Origin: Natranaerovirga pectinivora
GTDB taxonomy: Bacteria; Bacillota; Clostridia; Lachnospirales; DSM-24629
Assembly: GCF_004342165.1 (NCBI RefSeq)
Contig: NZ_SMAL01000013.1
Coordinates: 1-64,000 of the forward strand
Direction: 5' to 3'
DNA length: 64,000 nt
Of this stretch, positions 17,657 to 27,283 are shown piece after piece. A program made the translations under genes and the position numbers. Under the pieces are notes generated by a model that ran no database searches, had not been told where the DNA came from, and worked only from the letters and a program-made list of their open reading frames with translations. The stretch's first letter is position 1; every line of letters starts with the position of its first letter.

Positions 17657-17808
17657 AAAATACCACCTTTTAGATAATAATAATTCTTTACTGATAACTA
17701 TATTAGTATATTTTGGGGCAAATGTCAATATAATATTGCTGTATTTGTTGATAAATATGCATATACTGTGGTAAAATATGCTTAAGGCTATCAAAGGAGG
17801 GCAAAAAA

Positions 17809-18273
17809 ATGAATGTTAATTATATTAATTCGTTTCTTAGTGCTGCAACTAGTGTGTTGAGAGATGTATGTCAAATAGAGACAAAGGTAGGCAAACCCTA
17901 TTTAAAAGATCCAATATATGCAAAAGATACATTAGTAATTATAATAGGCGTTACAGGCGCTATTAAAGGATCTGTGCTTATTAGTGTAGATGAAGAGGTA
18001 TGTTGCGATATCGCATCAAAAATGATGATGGGGATGCCTGTAAATGAGTTAAACGATATGGCAAGAAGTGCAATAAGTGAACTATCTAACATGATTTTAG
18101 GGAATGCAGCTACTGTCTTTTCTACAGAAGGTATTAACATTGACATTACCCCTCCATCAATATGTTTTGGTAGTATGTCCATTTCATCAAGTGAGGTTAA
18201 AAATATATGTGTACCTCTTACTTATGAAGACAAAGAAATAAATTTTAATATTTCAGTAAAGGATGTAAAGTAA
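17809..18273 (+). CDS. cheX: Chemotaxis protein CheX (CheY-P phosphatase family)
   Basis: 154 residues. The CheC/CheX phosphatase helix is seen as SAISELSNMILGNA (Glu and Asn of ExxN, about residue 90). A strong AAAGGAGG precedes the ATG. CheX removes phosphate from CheY-P to reset the flagellar signal. It shares its stop with the start of trmL (TAATG). No other che genes are adjacent. Divergent from perR. Confidence 0.88.
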   Translation: MNVNYINSFLSAATSVLRDVCQIETKVGKPYLKDPIYAKDTLVIIIGVTGAIKGSVLISVDEEVCCDIASKMMMGMPVNELNDMARSAISELSNMILGNAATVFSTEGINIDITPPSICFGSMSISSSEVKNICVPLTYEDKEINFNISVKDVK

Positions 18274-18761
18274 TGAATATCATTTTACACGAACCAGAAA
18301 TTCCTGCAAACACTGGTAATATAGGTAGAACTTGTGTAGCAACAGGAACCAAATTACATTTGATTAAACCCTTAGGATTTGACGTAGATGAACAATCTGT
18401 CAAAAGAGCAGGATTAGATTATTGGGAACATTTAGATGTTACAGTATATGAAAACTTTGAGGATTTTACTAATAAAAACCCAGAGGCAGTAATTTTTATG
18501 GCTACAACTAAGGCAAAAAAAACATATACAGAAGTAGAATATCCCGTCAACGCATTTATTATGTTTGGGAAAGAAAGTGCTGGGATTCCAGAAGAAATTC
18601 TTATTAATTATCCAGAGACAAGCATTAGAATACCAATGTTATCAGAAATAAGATCACTAAATCTATCAAATTCAGCTGCTATTATTTTATATGAAGCCTT
18701 AAGACAAAATAATTTTGTACAGATGCAAAAATCAGGTGAGTTAAGAAATTATAAATGGTAA
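18273..18761 (+). CDS. trmL: tRNA (cytidine/uridine-34 2'-O)-methyltransferase TrmL
   Basis: 162 residues, normal for TrmL. SPOUT fold motifs EPEIPANTGNIGRTC, MFGKESAGIPEEIL and IPMLSEIRSLNLSNSAAI form the knotted SAM site. It methylates the wobble base of leucine tRNAs. Start overlaps the cheX stop by one base; the two are translationally coupled. The stop lies inside the terminator stem. Confidence 0.94.
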   Translation: MNIILHEPEIPANTGNIGRTCVATGTKLHLIKPLGFDVDEQSVKRAGLDYWEHLDVTVYENFEDFTNKNPEAVIFMATTKAKKTYTEVEYPVNAFIMFGKESAGIPEEILINYPETSIRIPMLSEIRSLNLSNSAAIILYEALRQNNFVQMQKSGELRNYKW

Positions 18762-18789
18762 AAACCTTTCTAATTGAAAGGTTTTTACC
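18757..18789. terminator. Bidirectional terminator between trmL and a histidine kinase gene
   Basis: GGTAAAAACCTTTC (18757-18770), loop TAATT, GAAAGGTTTTTACC (18776-18789). A perfect 14-bp stem with A-rich and T-rich flanks serves the convergent genes on both sides. Confidence 0.85.
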
Positions 18790-18794
18790 ATTTC

Positions 18795-20204
18795 TTATGA
18801 AGACTTTAATAAAGTAAAGACAAACTCGGTGCCTTTTCCTTTTGTACTAAAAACTCTAATATTTTCATTATGTGCCTTTATAATTTCTCTTACAATTGAA
18901 AGACCAAGACCTGTTCCGTTTTTGTCTTTTCCTCTTGAAGGATCGCTCTTATAGAATCTATCCCATATATATTTTAAGTTCTCACATGGAATACCTTCCC
19001 CAGTATCATTAATAGATACATATACTTTTTCACGTAATTGAGTTGTTTCTATTGTAATATAACTATTTTCATAAGAAAATTTTACCGCATTATCAAAGAG
19101 ATTATGTAGCACTTGTTGTATCTTATCAATATCTGCGAATACAAGAAGTTCTTCTTTGTCTAACATAAGAGTTACTTTAATATTTTTATTAAGACATTTT
19201 TGTTCAAACAAAGCAGTTACTTTTCTAATTACGGAATGAATGTCAAAAGTTCTATAATTTAAATTTAATCCACTGGTTTCCATTTTAGTTAAAAACAAAA
19301 TATCAGAAGTTAATTTGTTTAAGCGTTCGGTTTCATCGTAAACAATATTTAAGTATTTGTCTTGATGTTGAGCAGAAATGGTTCCGTCTAATATAGCCCC
19401 TACATACCCTTTAATAGATGTAAGAGGGGATCTAAAATCATGGGATATATTAGCAATAAAACTTCGTCTTAATTCTTCCATCTTACTTAGTTCAAAAGCC
19501 ATGGTATTAAGTGATGTAGCTAATTGACCTATTTCGTCATTGGTGTTAACAGTTAGAGTGGTGTCAAAGTCTCCATTAGCATATTTTAAAGCTGCATCAT
19601 TCATATCATTTATAGGTTTAACAATCTTATTTCCAAAATAAATTATAAAAGAAACAGAAATGATCATAGTAATTATAAGGGTTATTAGACCAAGTGTATA
19701 AATGATAGAAGATTTTTCCTTTATGGTTAAAATATCATAATGTAAAAAAATGGACCCTTGATAAGCACTCTTTGTCATTATAGGAATTCCTACAGAAATG
19801 AACTCACCATTAAAGAAACCATAAAAATCACCTGTACTAGAAGAATGTTTATAAATTATTTCATCGTTTAAAGAATGAAGATTTATATTTCTATAAGGAG
19901 CAATTTCGTTTCTAGAGTCTAAAACAAGTTCGCCATGTCGGTTCGCAAACCAAATTCTAGTATCCAAAGACTGATCAAGGATAGTAATTAAGTAACTAAT
20001 ATCAAATGAATTCATTGAACCAGAATTATAAGCAGAAATATATTGATTTGCTAAAATGGTAGCTTCTTTTTTAAGCAACTCTTTTTTCTCAGTAATAAGA
20101 TGATTTTCAACTATTTTATATGTAACTGTCATTAGGATAAAAAAACTAATGGAAAGAATAATAAAGTAAGATACTATTACTTTTCTAAGTAATGTTTTGC
20201 GCAT
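18795..20204 (-). CDS. Sensor histidine kinase, PhoR/WalK-like
   Basis: 469 residues. Two membrane segments (about 10-30 and 165-190) enclose an extracellular sensor. Then HAMP, HisKA with phospho-acceptor NISHDFRSPLTSIKGY, and HATPase_c with N-box NLFDNAVKFS, G1 DTGEGIP and G2 GTGLGLSIV. It would phosphorylate the adjacent response regulator, whose stop overlaps its start by one base (TAATG). The signal is unknown; nothing in the flanks indicates phosphate specifically. Confidence 0.93.
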   Translation of the reverse strand: MRKTLLRKVIVSYFIILSISFFILMTVTYKIVENHLITEKKELLKKEATILANQYISAYNSGSMNSFDISYLITILDQSLDTRIWFANRHGELVLDSRNEIAPYRNINLHSLNDEIIYKHSSSTGDFYGFFNGEFISVGIPIMTKSAYQGSIFLHYDILTIKEKSSIIYTLGLITLIITMIISVSFIIYFGNKIVKPINDMNDAALKYANGDFDTTLTVNTNDEIGQLATSLNTMAFELSKMEELRRSFIANISHDFRSPLTSIKGYVGAILDGTISAQHQDKYLNIVYDETERLNKLTSDILFLTKMETSGLNLNYRTFDIHSVIRKVTALFEQKCLNKNIKVTLMLDKEELLVFADIDKIQQVLHNLFDNAVKFSYENSYITIETTQLREKVYVSINDTGEGIPCENLKYIWDRFYKSDPSRGKDKNGTGLGLSIVREIIKAHNENIRVFSTKGKGTEFVFTLLKSS

Positions 20205-20893
20205 TATTTCACCTCAAATTTATATCCTATACCCCATACAGTTTCAATACTCCAAGAACCAGGTGATTTTATTTTTTCACGTATACGTTTTATATGAACG
20301 TCAACGGTTCTTGTGTCTCCAATATACTCATATCCCCAGATACGATCTAAAAGTTTTTCTCTAGTAAAAACTTGATTAGGATTAGAAGCTAAAAAGTGCA
20401 ATAGCTCTAATTCCTTAGGCGGCATTTCAATTTTTTGTCCATTATTAATAACGGTATAATTAGAAATATTAATATTTAGTTCATCAAAACTAATTTGTTT
20501 AGAAGAATCTTCTTTAGGTTGAAATCTTCTTAGGACTGCTTTAACACGGGCAATTAATTCCTTACTGTCAAAAGGCTTGACCATATAGTCATCAGCCCCT
20601 AATTCTAGTCCTAGAACTTTATCAAAGGTTTCACCTTTTGCAGTCAACATTATGATAGGGGTATTAGAAGTTTTTCTTATCTCCCTGCAAACATCATAGC
20701 CGCTAATACCAGGCAACATTAAATCTAATATAATAATATTAGGTTTATAAGTATTAAAAACAGATAATGCTGCTTCTCCAGTACTAGAAGCTTTTGTGTC
20801 ATAGCCTTCTTTGTTTAGATACAATGAAATTAAGTCCGAAATTAGACTATCATCATCAACAATAAGAACTTTTTGCTTAAGATTTTGATCCAT
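20204..20893 (-). CDS. OmpR/PhoB-family response regulator
   Basis: About 229 residues from ATG 20893 (AAAGG nine bases upstream); a TTG at 20902 is possible but too close to the RBS. Receiver domain with VDDD, the phosphorylated Asp in IIILDLMLPG (about D57), Thr in MLTAKGE and Lys in VKPFDSKEL; C-terminal winged helix with TRTVDVHIKRIREKI. It forms a two-component system with the kinase directly downstream. Confidence 0.93.
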   Translation of the reverse strand: MDQNLKQKVLIVDDDSLISDLISLYLNKEGYDTKASSTGEAALSVFNTYKPNIIILDLMLPGISGYDVCREIRKTSNTPIIMLTAKGETFDKVLGLELGADDYMVKPFDSKELIARVKAVLRRFQPKEDSSKQISFDELNINISNYTVINNGQKIEMPPKELELLHFLASNPNQVFTREKLLDRIWGYEYIGDTRTVDVHIKRIREKIKSPGSWSIETVWGIGYKFEVK

Positions 20894-20907
20894 TGACAAC
20901 ATCCTTT

Positions 20908-23292
20908 CTATTTAAATTCAACAATGGTTACGCCAGATTCGCCCTCTCCAAAATTACCCAATCTAAAAGATTTAACATATTTACATTTTCTTAAATATGA
21001 ATGAATTGCATCTCTTAAGGCGCCAGTCCCTTTTCCATGAATGAGAGTTACTTGAGGAATATGGGACAAATAAGCATCGTCAATGTATTTTTCAATTGTA
21101 GCTAAAGCATCATCTACAATATAACCTCGTACATCAATCTCTGGTTTAATAGAGGAAGATTTATTCATTTTAACTTTAGAGCTACCTGTAGTAGAGATAG
21201 TCTTGTTTTCAGTGGGTTCATTAATAATAGATAAATTTGATGCATGAACTTTTGTTTTTATAATACCCATTTGTATGAGGGCTTCCCCTTTATTATTTGG
21301 CGGAGTAAGAACAATACCATTTTGATTAAATGTGGAGACAAAAACTTTGTCACCAGCTTTAATATTTTTAATTTCAGTTTTTATAGGTTTCTTAGAAGTC
21401 AGACCAGAAGAAAAACCTTTCTCGATATTAGTAAGACGTTCTCTAATTTTCTGTCTTTCATTTTCAAGTTCAGGCTGATTTGCTGTTCCTGACTCTTTAA
21501 CCCATTTATTGAATTTACGTATTGAATCATCAGCGACCATTTTAGCATCTTGTAAAATTTTATGAGCCTGTAGCTTAGCTTCTTTTATTATATCATCTCT
21601 TTGGCTAGAAATTTTATCTTTTTTATCTTCCATCTCTAGTTTTAGAGTCTCTATTTCTTTTCTGTACTTCTCTGCAATCTCTTTTTCTTTTTCAATGTCT
21701 TTTTTATTGATTTCCAAATCTGTAATTAAGTCTTCAAACTGCTTGTCTTGAATGGTTATTAAATCTTTAGCAGAATCAATAATATAATCTTGCAAACCTA
21801 ACCTTTTAGAAATAGCAAAAGCATTACTTTTTCCTGGAATGCCAATAAGAAGCTTATAAGTTGGTTTTAAAGTTTGAACATCAAACTCGCAACTGGCATT
21901 TTCTACACCAGGTGTTGAAAGAGCAAAAACTTTTAGTTCGCTATAATGGGTGGTTGCAATGGTTCTAATGTTTTGATTGTGTAAATACTGTAAGATGGAC
22001 ATGGCCAAAGCAGCACCTTCAGTAGGGTCCGTTCCAGCACCTAACTCATCAAATAAAACCAAAGAATTCACATCAGCATTACTAAGAATGTTAATTATAT
22101 TGGTCATATGAGATGAAAATGTGGATAAATTTTGTTCAATACTTTGCTCATCACCAATATCAGCATATACCTCATTAAAAAAGGCAAGCTCTGACCCATC
22201 AAAAGCAGGAATATGAAGACCAGATTGTCCCATTAGAGTTAAGAGACCAACTGTTTTTAAAGTAACAGTTTTACCACCAGTATTGGGTCCTGTGATCATA
22301 AGCATAGAGAACTCATTGCCTAACCAAACATCAATGGGAACAACTTCCTTTTGGTCTAAAAGAGGATGTCGACCCTTCTTAATATGAACTTTACCTACAT
22401 TATTGAATACAGGGGCAACACAATTGAGTTTTTTTGCATAAGATGCCTTTGCAAAAATAAAATCAAGTCTCCCTAAGGTTTCTATATTCACATGCAATTC
22501 GTCAAAATATTCATTGGCAACAGAACTAAGCTCTGAAAGAATGCGATCTATTTCATCTTGTTCTTTGCTCATAAGTTCTCTAATATCATTATTCAATTTC
22601 ACAACAGACATAGGTTCTATAAATAATGTAGAACCAGTAGACGACTGATCATGTATCATACCAGAAAACTGTTGGCGATACTCTTGTTTAACAGGTAAAC
22701 AGTACCTATTATTTCGCATAGTAATAACACTCTCTTGAAGCATATTACGTACACTTGAAGAATTAATTAATTGGTTAAGACTTTGTCTAACTTTATCATT
22801 AAGATTTTTAATAGAGCGTCTAATAGATCGAAGTTCAGAACTAGCATCATCACTCATTTCATCTTTAGAAACAATACAATTTTTAATCTCTTGATTAAGT
22901 GGATTCAAAGGCTGTAAAGCATCAAACAAACTGTCAAGAATACCAGTATCTTGACTCTCTTTTTTATCACTTGAGTTATATTGTTTTCCTCTTGAACAAG
23001 CGTCTAAAACATAACTAATATCTAATAATTCTTCCATGTTTAAATCGCCACCAATTTTTAAACGGTTTAAACTGGACCTAATATCTTTAAAGTTTCTCAT
23101 AGGAAGAGAACCTTTTCGGTAAACCATCATTAGAGCTTCTCCAGTTTCTTTTTGTGCAGCAATAACTGTATCATAGTCATTATACGGCTCAAGATTAATA
23201 CAGAGAGCCTGACCAATTGAAGAATAAGCATAATTAGATAATTGTTCGATAATTTTATTATATTCAAGAGTTTTAAGAACTTTATTATTCAT
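20908..23292 (-). CDS. mutS2: MutS2 family ATPase with Smr domain
   Basis: 794 residues, full length. The MutS core/lever region is followed by the ATPase: Walker A GPNTGGKTVTLK, STFSSHMTNI, Walker B LVLFDELGAGTDP and the ATTHYSELK switch. A coiled-coil clamp (about 515-600) follows, then a C-terminal Smr nuclease domain with IDVRGYIVDDA and LIHGKGTGALRDAI. MutS2 has been linked to suppression of recombination and, more recently, to splitting stalled or collided ribosomes. It overlaps the upstream GNAT gene by eight bases and shares an operon direction with the two-component system. Confidence 0.95.
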   Translation of the reverse strand: MNNKVLKTLEYNKIIEQLSNYAYSSIGQALCINLEPYNDYDTVIAAQKETGEALMMVYRKGSLPMRNFKDIRSSLNRLKIGGDLNMEELLDISYVLDACSRGKQYNSSDKKESQDTGILDSLFDALQPLNPLNQEIKNCIVSKDEMSDDASSELRSIRRSIKNLNDKVRQSLNQLINSSSVRNMLQESVITMRNNRYCLPVKQEYRQQFSGMIHDQSSTGSTLFIEPMSVVKLNNDIRELMSKEQDEIDRILSELSSVANEYFDELHVNIETLGRLDFIFAKASYAKKLNCVAPVFNNVGKVHIKKGRHPLLDQKEVVPIDVWLGNEFSMLMITGPNTGGKTVTLKTVGLLTLMGQSGLHIPAFDGSELAFFNEVYADIGDEQSIEQNLSTFSSHMTNIINILSNADVNSLVLFDELGAGTDPTEGAALAMSILQYLHNQNIRTIATTHYSELKVFALSTPGVENASCEFDVQTLKPTYKLLIGIPGKSNAFAISKRLGLQDYIIDSAKDLITIQDKQFEDLITDLEINKKDIEKEKEIAEKYRKEIETLKLEMEDKKDKISSQRDDIIKEAKLQAHKILQDAKMVADDSIRKFNKWVKESGTANQPELENERQKIRERLTNIEKGFSSGLTSKKPIKTEIKNIKAGDKVFVSTFNQNGIVLTPPNNKGEALIQMGIIKTKVHASNLSIINEPTENKTISTTGSSKVKMNKSSSIKPEIDVRGYIVDDALATIEKYIDDAYLSHIPQVTLIHGKGTGALRDAIHSYLRKCKYVKSFRLGNFGEGESGVTIVEFK

Positions 23293-23767
23293 AGTTAATC
23301 ACCTTACTAATTGTTTTTTCATATACGGAAGCATATACTTTATTATTTTTAACGTTCTTTACAAAAGAATGAATCTTTGTAAAATCTAAAGACTTCCAAA
23401 ATTTGATTGCTGAGCTATTTTTATCTAGAATGGTTAATAGTATTTTTTCTATATTATAGTCATTACGTATTAAATCAACTGTATTAAAAAATAACTCTGT
23501 CCCATAATACTGTCTTGCCACATTATTAGAGATACTTATATTTTGTATCCATAAACAGTGATGATGAGTATTAATACAACCCTTTATACTCCCTAGCAGA
23601 TCATTTGTAATATTACATTTAGCAATATAATAAAAATAAATGGAATTTTGGGTATGTTGAAGATCTACATTATTATAACCATTTAAATCATTAGTAATTA
23701 TATTATAATCATCTTCATCAACAGATATAATATCTAGTCTTAAAGATTTTTTTTCAAGGACAATCAT
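23285..23767 (-). CDS. GNAT family N-acetyltransferase
   Basis: 160 residues. A weak GNAT pattern is seen: the central strand YYIAKCNITNDLLGSIKG, then IQNISISNNVARQYYGTELFFNTVDLI (motif A position, without a clear Q/RxxGxG/A) and LLTILDKNSSAIKFWKSLDF with the typical N..A..F/W-K-LGF end. Acetyl-CoA binding is plausible but degenerate. RBS AAGGTGA. Its end overlaps the start of mutS2, so the two are coupled. Substrate unknown. Confidence 0.7.
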   Translation of the reverse strand: MIVLEKKSLRLDIISVDEDDYNIITNDLNGYNNVDLQHTQNSIYFYYIAKCNITNDLLGSIKGCINTHHHCLWIQNISISNNVARQYYGTELFFNTVDLIRNDYNIEKILLTILDKNSSAIKFWKSLDFTKIHSFVKNVKNNKVYASVYEKTISKVINYE

Positions 23768-24066
23768 AAATCACCTTACTTATATGTATTATAAACTTAA
23801 TTCTATTTTACAATAAAAAGGTAAAAAGATAAACAAACATTTTTTTAGGTATAAACTTTACAGTGAATAGGACTTAATACCCATAAAGCACTAAGGGAAA
23901 AACATTACTAAATAATCAGGATTATGGTATAATGTTATTGTTTTGTAAAATATTTACACTTTTTATTGGTTAATACTAACATAAATATCTACTTAATAGG
24001 TTTTCTAAATCTATAATTTTAATAGGTATCTAATACTAATTATAATGATAAGGTAGGAAAATAATT

Positions 24067-25104
24067 ATGTTTACTATGAAACGTTCATTACAAAAAAAGC
24101 ATAAGAAGAGAAATAAGTATATCACTATGATGCTTATTCCAGACCCAACTAAAAAAGCAAGGGCTATAAAAATACCTAAATGGATTAGCTACCCTATACT
24201 CATCTCAATAATAGTAATAACCATATCTGTCATTAATATGACCTCATATATTACTAAGTTAGAAAATGATTTAGAGGAACAAAACAACTTAGTAAAACAA
24301 ACATATCTAGAAAATGAAAATCACATTGCAGAAATAAATGCTTTACATAAAATTAATGAAGAAAATTATCAAAAACTTGAATCCATAATTAGCTCAACGG
24401 AAGATTTGAGACAAGAGTTAGAGAAGTTATCTGAACACCAACAACAAATTGACGAGATATTTAATAATGTTGAAAAGACCACTCAAATACAACCATCTAA
24501 TATGAGTCTTCAATTATCTAGAGTATCTAACCCCATAAACTTAACTTACTTATCCACTACAAAAGATGTTAATAGTACCAGTTTTGATGACCATATTGGG
24601 AATATAGAAAAAACGTTAGATGAATTATCAATGTACTTAAATAAAGAAATAGATGTATATCAGCAATTAGAAGAACAAGTAGAAGAGATGATACCATTTT
24701 GGGAAGCATACCCCTCCATATTACCTGTTGATGGCAGAGTAACAAGTAATTATGGATGGAGAAGAAATCCATTTGGAGGACCTGGATATGAATTTCATAA
24801 TGGCATTGATTTATCTGCTTATTATAATACACCTGTAAAAGCAACAGGTAAAGGTGAAGTAATCTACGTAGGATATGACCATCTTTATGGGCGGATGGCT
24901 ATTATAGACCATGGATATGGTATTGTTACAAAGTATGCCCATAACACAAGTATAACTGTAAAAAAAGGTGAAGTAGTTAAGCGAGGGGATATAATTGCAA
25001 AATCCGGTAGTACAGGAAGAAGTACAGGTCCTCATGTCCATTATGAAGTATTATTAAACGGAAAAACACAAAATCCAATAAATTATATTTATAAAGGAGA
25101 ATAA
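24067..25104 (+). CDS. Membrane-anchored M23 metallopeptidase
   Basis: 345 residues. Basic cytoplasmic N-terminus, one membrane segment (about 40-60), a coiled-coil (about 62-140), and a C-terminal LytM/M23 domain with zinc ligands in FHNGIDLSA (HxxxD) and GPHVHYEVLL (HxH). It should cleave or bind peptidoglycan cross-bridges outside the cell. It is followed after three bases by a bactofilin gene, a frequent pair in which the bactofilin scaffold positions the enzyme. TATAAT boxes at 23928 and 24041 upstream have only poor -35 matches. The 299 bases before this gene hold nothing else recognisable. Confidence 0.92.
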   Translation: MFTMKRSLQKKHKKRNKYITMMLIPDPTKKARAIKIPKWISYPILISIIVITISVINMTSYITKLENDLEEQNNLVKQTYLENENHIAEINALHKINEENYQKLESIISSTEDLRQELEKLSEHQQQIDEIFNNVEKTTQIQPSNMSLQLSRVSNPINLTYLSTTKDVNSTSFDDHIGNIEKTLDELSMYLNKEIDVYQQLEEQVEEMIPFWEAYPSILPVDGRVTSNYGWRRNPFGGPGYEFHNGIDLSAYYNTPVKATGKGEVIYVGYDHLYGRMAIIDHGYGIVTKYAHNTSITVKKGEVVKRGDIIAKSGSTGRSTGPHVHYEVLLNGKTQNPINYIYKGE

Positions 25105-25107
25105 GGA

Positions 25108-25506
25108 ATGAAAAAAAAACCAAGCTACGAAAAGCCCACAACAATAATTGGCGAGGATACTATTGTTGAAGGAAGTCTTTTAAGAGCAAAAACCTCTTTG
25201 CAAATCAATGGGACATACATAGGTAATATTGAGGTTGAGGCAAGTGTTGTAATTGGTGAGAAGGGGAAAGTGCAAGGTAATATAAAATCCGACTTTATCC
25301 TAATAGCAGGTCATTTAGAAGGCAATTTAGAAAGTAATTATCAAGTACATATAACATCTACTGGAAAAGTGTATGGAGATATATACTGTGCAAGTATTAT
25401 TATTGATGATGGTGCTTTATTAGATGGGACCTGTAAGATGAAGGAAACCAATCCTCAAACAAAAGTAAAAGAAGAAAAAGAAATAAGTAAAGCAAATTCT
25501 AAATAA
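25108..25506 (+). CDS. Bactofilin
   Basis: 132 residues. The DUF583/bactofilin right-handed beta-helix core shows regular short repeats (TIVEGSLLRAKTSLQINGTYIGNIE, VVIGEKGKVQGNI, GHLEGNLES, GKVYGDIYC), with a short charged C-terminal tail (KVKEEKEISKANSK). Bactofilins polymerise without nucleotide and act as membrane-associated scaffolds for cell-wall enzymes. Cotranscribed with the M23 peptidase three bases upstream and ended by a terminator. Confidence 0.92.
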   Translation: MKKKPSYEKPTTIIGEDTIVEGSLLRAKTSLQINGTYIGNIEVEASVVIGEKGKVQGNIKSDFILIAGHLEGNLESNYQVHITSTGKVYGDIYCASIIIDDGALLDGTCKMKETNPQTKVKEEKEISKANSK

Positions 25507-25542
25507 AGATAAAGCTCTCATTGTATGGGGGCTTTATCTTTT
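25505..25542 (+). terminator. Terminator after bactofilin
   Basis: AAAGATAAAGCTCTCA (25505-25520), loop TTGTA, TGGGGGCTTTATCTTTT (25526-25542); long stem with G-T wobbles and a T-rich end. The stop codon of the gene is at its left edge. Confidence 0.85.
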
Positions 25543-25698
25543 GAAAAAAATATTTTATAATTATGGGTAAAGAACATAAATATCACACAATTAAACATAA
25601 TAGATAAAGAAATCATTACAGTTTATTCATAAAAAGTTCATATTTTTTTTATATGATATAGTTACAGAAAAACATATAGAAGAATAAGGAGGTATAGT

Positions 25699-27132
25699 AT
25701 GTTTGATGATAAAAACGATCTTAATAAAATAGATGGACATAATAATCCAGATGATAGTAATGATAATTTAGAAATGGATATAGAAATAGTTACAGATAAA
25801 GAAATAATACAAAGTCATTATCAAGAATCAATAGAAGAGATTAAAACTGGAAAAGTAATACAATGTGAAGACCCTCAATCTAAATACCATAAGTATTGTG
25901 AAGAAAAAATAAAAGAAAATGAATCAAAAAAGAAGAAATCCCCAATATCAAGCCTCTTATGGGTTAGTGTTATAGCTGTAGTATTCGGTACAGTATTTCA
26001 AATTACAGTAACTTTCACAGAACCCTATATTAACACCCTTATACATGGAGAAGAAAGTAACCCCTATTTTAGCTTTAATACAAGCCAGAATTCTGTAGAG
26101 AATGTAGCAAGTACTCAATTGGTGAATGATGGTCTAGATTCTAGTCAAGTAGGAAACTTACATTATTCCCCTGTGGCAGCAGTAGCAGAAGAAGTTAGTC
26201 CATCAATTGTAACCATTACAAGTACAGTGACAAGTTATGATTGGTTTAGAAACCCTTATGAAAATCAAGGAACAGGATCGGGTATTGTCTTTGGAGAACA
26301 AGGAGACGAGATACTAATTGTAACCAATTATCACGTTATACAAGGATCAAATAAAATAACAGTAACATTCATTGATGATTCATCTGTTGAAGCCTCAGTA
26401 AAAGGGTTTGAACCGGAAGCAGATCTAGCTGTAATAGCAATAAAAAGATCTGATTTAAAAAGGGGAAGTCTAAACAATATAAAAATAGCTACTTTTGGAG
26501 ATTCAGACCAATTAAAAGTAGGGGAATTAGCAATTGCAATAGGAAATCCCTTAGGATATAGTCAAACAGTAACTGTAGGTGTAGTTAGTGCTCTGAACAG
26601 AGAAGTTAAAATTACAGATAAGAGTCTAGAACTTATCCAAACAGATGCAGCCATAAACCCAGGAAATAGTGGTGGTGCATTAGTGAATGCTAATGGTGAA
26701 GTCATTGGTATTAATGTGTTAAAATTCGCTTCAAATAATGTTGAAGGTATGGGATTTGCAATACCCATTAACACTGCCCTACCCATAATAGAAGATTTGG
26801 TGAATCAAAAACCAAAACCATATCTAGGGATAAATGGTCAAGATATTACAGATGAGTTATCTGAAATATATGCATTGCCTTTAGGAATATATATTGCACA
26901 AGTTGTTCCTAATACACCAGCAAGCAATGCAGGTATAAGACCTGGAGATATTTTAATAGAATTTAATGAAGTAAAAACATATTCAATGTCAAGTTTGCAA
27001 GAAGAATTAGCAAACCATGTACCAGGAGATAGGGTGAATCTAAAACTACTAAGAATAGAAAATAATAGAGTTCAATCCTATAATGTAACCGTTAGATTGG
27101 GAAATAGAATCGATTATGAATTCCATAGATAA
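25699..27132 (+). CDS. HtrA/DegP-type serine protease with PDZ domain
   Basis: 477 residues. The cytoplasmic N-terminus (about 1-80) is acidic and lacks a known domain; a membrane segment follows (about 84-106). Then comes a trypsin-like domain with His in VTNYHVIQG, Asp in EADLAVIAI and Ser in NPGNSGGALV, and a C-terminal PDZ domain (about 375-465). It degrades or refolds damaged proteins at the outer face of the membrane. RBS AAGGAGG. Monocistronic, with a strong terminator. The same architecture is found in Bacillus HtrA proteins. Confidence 0.94.
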   Translation: MFDDKNDLNKIDGHNNPDDSNDNLEMDIEIVTDKEIIQSHYQESIEEIKTGKVIQCEDPQSKYHKYCEEKIKENESKKKKSPISSLLWVSVIAVVFGTVFQITVTFTEPYINTLIHGEESNPYFSFNTSQNSVENVASTQLVNDGLDSSQVGNLHYSPVAAVAEEVSPSIVTITSTVTSYDWFRNPYENQGTGSGIVFGEQGDEILIVTNYHVIQGSNKITVTFIDDSSVEASVKGFEPEADLAVIAIKRSDLKRGSLNNIKIATFGDSDQLKVGELAIAIGNPLGYSQTVTVGVVSALNREVKITDKSLELIQTDAAINPGNSGGALVNANGEVIGINVLKFASNNVEGMGFAIPINTALPIIEDLVNQKPKPYLGINGQDITDELSEIYALPLGIYIAQVVPNTPASNAGIRPGDILIEFNEVKTYSMSSLQEELANHVPGDRVNLKLLRIENNRVQSYNVTVRLGNRIDYEFHR

Positions 27133-27134
27133 AA

Positions 27135-27170
27135 GAAAAAACTGGCGTCTTAATTAGATGCCAGTTTTTC
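27135..27170 (+). terminator. Terminator after the HtrA gene
   Basis: GAAAAACTGGCGTCT, loop TAATT, AGATGCCAGTTTTTC: a 15-bp stem with one wobble and a U-run inside the 3' arm. Confidence 0.88.
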
Positions 27171-27283
27171 TAATGGTGCTAAGGCTATAAGACATTAATA
27201 ATTTAAATAAATAATACCTTTGTTTTTTAAAAAAAATTAATGTATAATAACAATTAGTTAGATAGAATCGAAAGGAGTATTAT